From: Wyeomyia smithii
Lineage: Eukaryota; Arthropoda; Insecta; Diptera; Culicidae
Assembly: GCF_029784165.1 (NCBI RefSeq)
Contig: NC_073696.1
Coordinates: 246,259,971 to 246,323,970, forward strand
Length of the DNA: 64,000 nucleotides
Direction of reading: 5' to 3'
The position numbers and the translations under genes were made by a program. The notes below the pieces were generated by a model. That model worked only from the letters and a program-made list of their open reading frames with translations, did no database searches and was not told where the DNA came from. Of this stretch, positions 58,308-64,000 are shown piece by piece (the stretch's first letter is position 1; the number at the start of each line of letters is the position of its first letter).

Positions 58308-59640
58308 CTTTTGACCTTTTTACTTTTATACTCTTTTATCTTTCTACTTTTTTACCGTTTCATCTTTTTAGCTTTTTACCTTTCGATCCTCTAACTTTTT
58401 AACCTTTTACCTTTTTCCCTTTTTTCTTCTAACTTTTTTTTACCAATTTTACCTTTTAACCTTTTCACCTTTTCACCTCTTTACCTTTTCACCTTTTAAA
58501 ATTTTTACTTTTTTACCTTTTAGCTTTAACCTTTTTATCTCTCAATTTTTTTACCTTGTAAGTTATTATCTTTTTACCTTTATACCTCTTTACCTTTTCA
58601 CTTTTTTATCCTTTTGCCTGCTATACTTTTTAGTTTTTCATCGTTCTACCTTTTTAAGTTTTTTCCTTTTCATCTTTTAACATTTTAATTTTCAACCTGT
58701 TTTTATCTCTTTTACCCCTTTTTTATTTTTTTACCTTTTTACCTTTTTATCCTTTTATCTTTTTATTTTTTTATATTTTTATTTTTTTACTTATTACCTT
58801 TTTAACTTTATTCAACTTTATTTTTAACCTTTTTAACTTTTTACCTTTTTACGTTTTTACCTTTAAACCTTTATACCCTTTTACCTTTTTACTTTCCAAC
58901 CTTTTTACCTTTTTATCTTTGTAGATTTTTACCTGTTTACTTTATACCCTTTTACCAATTTTCACTTTGCATCCTTTTAACCTTTAACCCTTTTACCTTT
59001 TTTTAATTTTTATTTTTTTATCTTTTTTTTCATTTTTTTACCCATTTTTATCTCTCTACTTTTCTACCGTTTTATCTTTTTATCTATTGATCTTTTAACC
59101 TTCAACCGTTTTACCTTTTTTCTTATAATGTTTTTTACCTCTTTTGCCTTTATACTTTTATACCCTTTTACCTTTTTACTTCTTTATTTTTTACCTTTTT
59201 ACCTATTGAAATTTTTACCTTTTTACTTTTTTACTTTTTACCTTTTTACATTTTAATCTTTTTTTTTTACCTTTTTACATATTTACTTTTTTACCATTTT
59301 ACCTCTGACATTTTTACCTTTTCGCCTTTTAACCTTTATACATTTTAACCTTTCAACCTTTTTAAATTTTTATTTTTTACCTTTTTATTTTTTTTACTTT
59401 TGACCTTTTTATTTTTTCACATTTTTACCCTTTAACCTTTGTAACTTTTCGACTTTTATACTTTTTTATCTTTCTACTTTTTTACCGTTTCATCTTTTTA
59501 CCTTTCGATCTTTTAACTCTTTAACCTTTTATCTTTTTTCCCTTTTTTCTTCTAACGTTTTTACCTCTTTTACGTTTTCACCTCTTTTCTTTTTTACCTC
59601 TTTACCTTTTCACCTTTGAAATTTCTACCTTTTTGCCTTC
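58308..59640 (-). repeat. ~1.14-kb spaced duplication in the right array
   Basis: The order of rare variants at 58,320-58,440 (ACTCTTTTATCTTTCTACTT, TTTACCGTTTCATC, CCTTTCGATC, TTTTTTCTTCTAAC) recurs at 59,455-59,560, followed in both by TTTTCACC/CTCTTTACC-type variants. Confidence 0.7.
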
Positions 59641-61214
59641 TAGTTTTAACCTTTTTATCTTTCATTTTTTACCTTTCTTAATTATTATCTTTTTTCCTTA
59701 ATTCCTCTTCACCTTTTCACTTTTTTATCCTCTTTTAGTTTCTCATCGTTTTAACTTTTTACGTTTTCACCTTTTTATCTTTTAACCTTCTAATCTTCAA
59801 CCTTTTTTATCTCTTTTACCTCTTTTACCTTTTTATTTCTTACCTTTTTACCTTTTTACCGTTTCATCCTTTTATCTTGTCACTTTTTACCTTTTAGCCT
59901 ACAACCTTTCTATGTGTTTTCTTCTAACCTTTTTTATTTCTTTTACCTTCTTACCTTTATTTCTTTTTTTTAACTTTTCACCTCTCAAACTTTCAAACCT
60001 TTTACGTTTCTACCATTTTACCTTTTATTTTTTACCTTATTATCATTTAATTTTTTTACCTTTTCACAATTTTATCTTTTATTTTTTACCTCTTTACCTA
60101 TTATCATTTTGGCTTTACCTATTTATCATTTTGGCTTTCTTAGTTTTTAGTTTCTAATCTTTTTACCTTGCTACTTTTGTGCCTTTTGTTCTTTTAACCT
60201 TTCTATCTCAAACCTTTTCACCTCTTTTTATCTTTTGTACCTCTTTTACCTTTACCTTTTTATCTTGTTACCTCTTTATCTTTTTACTTTTTTTATTTTT
60301 ACCTTTTTACCTCTCTACCTTATTACTTTTTTTACCATTTTACCTTTTAAAATTTAAGCGTTTTACTCTCTTTTCCTTTTTATATTTTTACCTTTTTATC
60401 ATTTACCTACTTATTTTTTTACCTTTTTACCTTTTTTATCTTTTTACCTTTTTTCCTCTTTACTTTTTTACCTGTTTACCTGCTTACCTGTTAACCCTTT
60501 TACCTTTTTACCTCTTCACCATTTTACTTTTTTACTTTTTTACCTTTTTATCTTTTTTCCTTCTTACCTCTTTACCTTTCTACCTTTTTACCTTTTTATT
60601 TTTTTACCTTTTTACCTTTCTACCTTTTTACCTTTTTACCTTTTTACATTTTTACCTTTTTACTTTTTACCTTTTTACCTTTTTACCTTGTTACCTTTTT
60701 ACCTTTTTACCTTTTTACCTTTTTACCTTTTTACCTTTTTACCTTTTTACCTTTTTACCTTTTTACCTTTTTACCTTTTTACCTTTTTACCTTTCTACCT
60801 TTTTACCTTTTTACCTTTTTACCTTTTTACCTTTTTACCTCTTTACCTTTTTACCTTTTTACCTTTTTACCTTTTTACTTTTTTATCTTTTCACCCTTTT
60901 CCCTTTTAATCTTTTCATTTTTTCATCTTTTTACCTTTCTCTTATCGTTACGAAACGTGTTTAGATTTTCACGCTTTGTACCTCTTTCATCTTTTTGCCT
61001 TTTTTACCTTTTTACCTCTTTACCTTTTTTACGTTTTGTCTCAGGTAGCTTATCTTTTTACCCTTCATTCTTTCAAGATGTCAATGTTTCATTGTTGCCT
61101 CTCATCTCTTTCCCGCTTTTTTCACTTCTTTACCTTTAGCCTTTTCTCTCTGTATTTTTATAATTTTTAAATATTTAAGTTTCATTATATTTTTGCCTCT
61201 TCATTTTCTCATCT

Positions 61215-62525
61215 TTCTTCTCTCTCTACTTGCATTTAATCTCTTTTTTTACCTTCTTACTTTTTACGTTTTCACTCTTTTCTCTTCTTACCAGTTTTTT
61301 AAAAGATATTGTTTTTCTTTTATCTTCCTACCTTTTAATCTTTTTATCCTGTTACCTTATTACCTTTTTAGCTTTCTCCTTCATACTTTTTATCTATTTG
61401 GCTATCTATCTTTTTGCCTCTTATATTTCTACCTTTTTATATATTTTGGCTCCTTAACTTTTTAGTTTTTAATTTTTTTACTTTTCACCTTTTTACCTTT
61501 GTACCATTTTACCTCTTTACATTCTTTCACCTCTTTAGTTTTTTTTATCTGTTTACCTTTTTATCTATTCATCTTTTCACCGTATTACCTTTTTGCTATC
61601 TAACGTTTTTACCTTTTAACCTTTTTGTCGTTTTATCTGTTTACCTTTTATGCTTTTACCCTTTTGCCTCTCTAAGCTGCCGTTTTATCTCTTTCTCTCA
61701 TTTTTTGCTTTTTTAACTTCACCTTTTACCTTTTTACCGTTGTAATTTTTTCAATATATCATTTTAATCAGGTTTTTTACTTAATTATCGTTTCACCTTA
61801 CCTCATTACCTTTTTTCACTTTAAATTCCTTGCATTTAACCTTTTTTCAATTGACCTTTTTACTTCTCTACTTGCATTTAATCTCTTTTTTTACCTTTTT
61901 ACTTTTTACGTTTTAACTCTTTTCTCTTTTTACCAGTGTTTTAAAAGAAATTTTTTTCACTTTTATCTTCCTACCTTTCGACCTTTTGATCCTTTTACCT
62001 TATAACCTTTTTAGCTTTCTCCTTCATACTTTTTGTCTCTTTGGCTATCTATTTTTTGCCTCTTATATTTCTACCTTTTTATATTTTTTGGCTCCTTAAC
62101 TTTTTAGTTTTTAATTATTTTACTTCTCACCTTTTTACCTTTGCACTATTTTACCTCTTTACATTCTTTCACATCTTTAGTTTTTTTATCTGTTTACCTT
62201 TTTATCTATTCATCTTTTCACCGTATTACCTTTTTGCTATCTAACGTTTTTACCTCCTAACCTTTTAACCTTTTTGTCGTTTTATTACCTTTTATGCTTT
62301 TACCCTTTTGCCTCTCTAAGTTTCAAATCTTTTGATTTTTGCCGTTTTATCTCTTTCTCTCTTTTTTGCTTTTTTAACTTCACCTTTTTCCTTTTAACCG
62401 TTGTATTTTTTTCAATATTCCATTTTAATCAGGTTTTTTACTTAATTATCGTTTCATGTTACCTCATTACCTTTTTTCACTTTAAATTCTTTGCATTTAA
62501 CCTTTTTTCAATTGACCTTTTTACT
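61215..62525 (-). repeat. ~0.65-kb higher-order duplication in the right array
   Basis: 61,217-61,870 recurs at 61,865-62,525 in tandem: CTACTTGCATTTAATCTC, ACCAGTNTTTTAAAAGA, TATATTTCTACCTTTTTATA with TTGGCTCCTTAACTTTTTAG, CTTTTTGCTATCTAACG, CATTTTAATCAGGTTTTTTA and TTTCAATTGACCTTTTTACT. Copies differ by a few indels, so this duplication is fairly recent. Confidence 0.9.
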
Positions 62526-63405
62526 TCTTACTTGTTACCCCTTATATTATTTTTCCTTTTCACTTTTTACCATTTTACCATTTTACCATTTTTTCTTTTT
62601 ATCTTTTAACCTTCTACCTTTTTATCTTTTCACTTTATAACATTTTTACCTTTTTGCTTTCTAACATTTTTACCCTTTTACCTTCTTACTAGTTTATGCT
62701 TTTACCTTTTTGTTATTTTTACTTGTTTACCTTCCACTCTTTTATTCTTTTACCGCTCTAAGTTTGAAGTGTTTTATTTTCGCCTTTTTATCTCTCTCGC
62801 GCTTTTTTTTACTTTTTCACTTCTCTACTCTTTTTACCTTTTTGCCTCTTACTCTTTTGCTTAATTTTTTTTCACCATTTTAATTTTTCTCCTTTTTTGT
62901 CTCTTCACCGCTTTTTTCTGTTACCTTTTTACCTGTATAATATTTTATTACTTCTTATTACTTTGTTATCTCTTCATATTTTCACCCTTTTACCTCTTTA
63001 CTTTTTTCCTTTTTATTATTTCAAGTTTTCACCTCTTTTGTCTCTTATTTTTTTATTTTTGTGCGGCTTTACCTTTTATCATTTTACCTTTCTAATTTTT
63101 TACCTCTTCACGTTATTATATCTTTCCTTTTTTTATTTTATCATTTTTCACCTTTTCACCTCTCTCCCCGCGTACATATTACCCTATTGCCGTTTTGGTT
63201 TTTTACCTTTTTACATTTGTTATATTTTTCTTCATAGCTTTTAACTTTTTTTATTTTCTTACATCTTTATATTTTAAATTTTTGCCTTGTTATTTATAAA
63301 CTTATTTATCTTTTTACCTGTTTAACATTTTACCTGTTTACTTGTTTTCACTTTTTTCCTCTCCAATATTTTATCTTTTCACCTCTCTACCCTTTTGCTC
63401 TATCA

Positions 63406-64000
63406 ACATTAATATTTTTATGACCATTTCCTAGTTCTCATGATATTGTGTTTTTCCCTAAATAACAGTTAATTTCCAACTTATTCCATTTTATTACTTT
63501 ACAAATAGTCATTGTTTTTAAATTTTTTGTTCTTATTAGTTTGTCTTCAAGTAAATTTATAATACTTAATGGACAATTGGTATAATAAACGTTTCGTGAA
63601 AAAGATGTTGGGCACAAAAAACTTTAGTCATAATTTCCATTGGGAACTAAGTTGTAAGATTTAAAAGACGTTGTGGGCCGAAGACGCATAATCGAAGAAA
63701 ATAAACAGTCTCTTCCAATTCCGATTCACCGTCAGTTTTATTAAAGTTGGCCAAACTCTGCTTCTTCAAGTAGTGAATTTCTCTAGTGTAACGAAAGTTA
63801 GCTCAGGCATAGCCACTTGAATATTAATGGCGTTGCTAAAGTGCCAGCAACTCCGACAGTTAATTAGCGCTGCCTCAAGTGAAAAAGAAACAACATTCAC
63901 TCTCTTCACCAGTATCATTGATGATTAGATCACTGTCAGCAGCAGCCAAAGAATAGTTGAATCGACGTAGAAAGCCATGAGCCTAGATGGGAAGGAGGGG
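63406..64000. other. Non-coding end of window
   Basis: Normal composition resumes. No gene or element end recognised. Confidence 0.45.

Larger units (their letters stand above)
57971..63405 (-). repeat. TTTTTACC 8-bp satellite array, right arm (inverted)
   Basis: About 5.4 kb of degenerate TTTTTACC on the plus strand, i.e. GGTAAAAA on the minus strand. The purest run is 60,560-60,890; the outer parts (58.0-60.5 and 61.0-63.4 kb) are strongly mutated with C/T substitutions, yet remain pyrimidine-rich on the plus strand. A short non-repeat interruption occurs at 60,937-60,975 (TCTTATCGTTACGAAACGTG). Open frames here encode only Leu/Phe/Pro/Tyr/Thr octapeptide repeats. Confidence 0.97.

Noticed and set aside
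60179..60964. 261-codon plus-strand frame of the same composition
   Set aside because: Same explanation: the right-hand octamer array on the plus strand is stop-free by nature.
50700..63405. Telomeric or interstitial telomere repeat
   Set aside because: GGTAAAAA is not a known telomere unit and dipterans lack the usual TTAGG repeat; the inward-facing orientation alone does not justify the call.
50700..63405. CRISPR array
   Set aside because: The repeat unit is 8 bp without unique spacers and the DNA is eukaryotic.

Overview
This window is eukaryotic, AT-rich and repeat-dense, and I find no host protein-coding gene that I can support. The best guess for the source is a culicine mosquito (Aedes/Culex-type). 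That is an inference from a DD37E Tc1/mariner-group transposon (a class first described from mosquitoes), tRNA-derived SINEs with clean target duplications, two Jockey/CR1-group non-LTR retrotransposons, and several short TIR elements whose ends look like mosquito-genome repeats. The sequence looks like intergenic or long-intron DNA.

Layout: 1-6 kb is mostly featureless, with one pogo/Tigger-like TIR element (727-1812). 6-8.6 kb holds a decayed mariner and a Tc1-type non-autonomous element, with a CGCGTAAA-rich MITE nested inside it. 9.9-10.5 kb is a broken gag-like ORF1 on the minus strand. 11.2-14.8 kb is a nearly complete non-LTR retrotransposon whose endonuclease/reverse transcriptase reading frame is broken once. 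15.6-18.6 kb is a 3.0-kb hAT-type element with a perfect 8-bp target duplication, carrying a TTAA-flanked piggyBac-type MITE. 19.7-31.3 kb contains two more copies of a ~0.7-kb unclassified repeat, a pair of MITEs, tRNA-like repeats and a SINE. 31.4-44.9 kb is a mosaic of diverged ~0.4-kb modules in both orientations, interrupted by a CCCGGGAA-rich hAT-like element, the DD37E transposon, a solo-LTR-like insertion, a large foldback structure and a second, minus-strand non-LTR retrotransposon nested in one foldback arm.

45.4-46.9 kb is a cluster of ~0.2-kb repeats related to one at 19 kb. 47.0-50.7 kb is largely featureless.

The most striking structure is at 50.7-63.4 kb: two very long, degenerate arrays of an 8-bp repeat, GGTAAAAA on the plus strand (50.7-54.5 kb) and its complement TTTTTACC on the plus strand (58.0-63.4 kb). 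They form a giant imperfect inverted repeat around 3.4 kb of single-copy DNA. Each arm contains a ~0.6-kb higher-order duplication. The long reading frames across these arrays are a by-product of the repeat and not genes.

The genes seen are all mobile-element genes and all are damaged. They do not work together as a pathway; the recurring theme is nested insertion, which allows relative dating of several elements.
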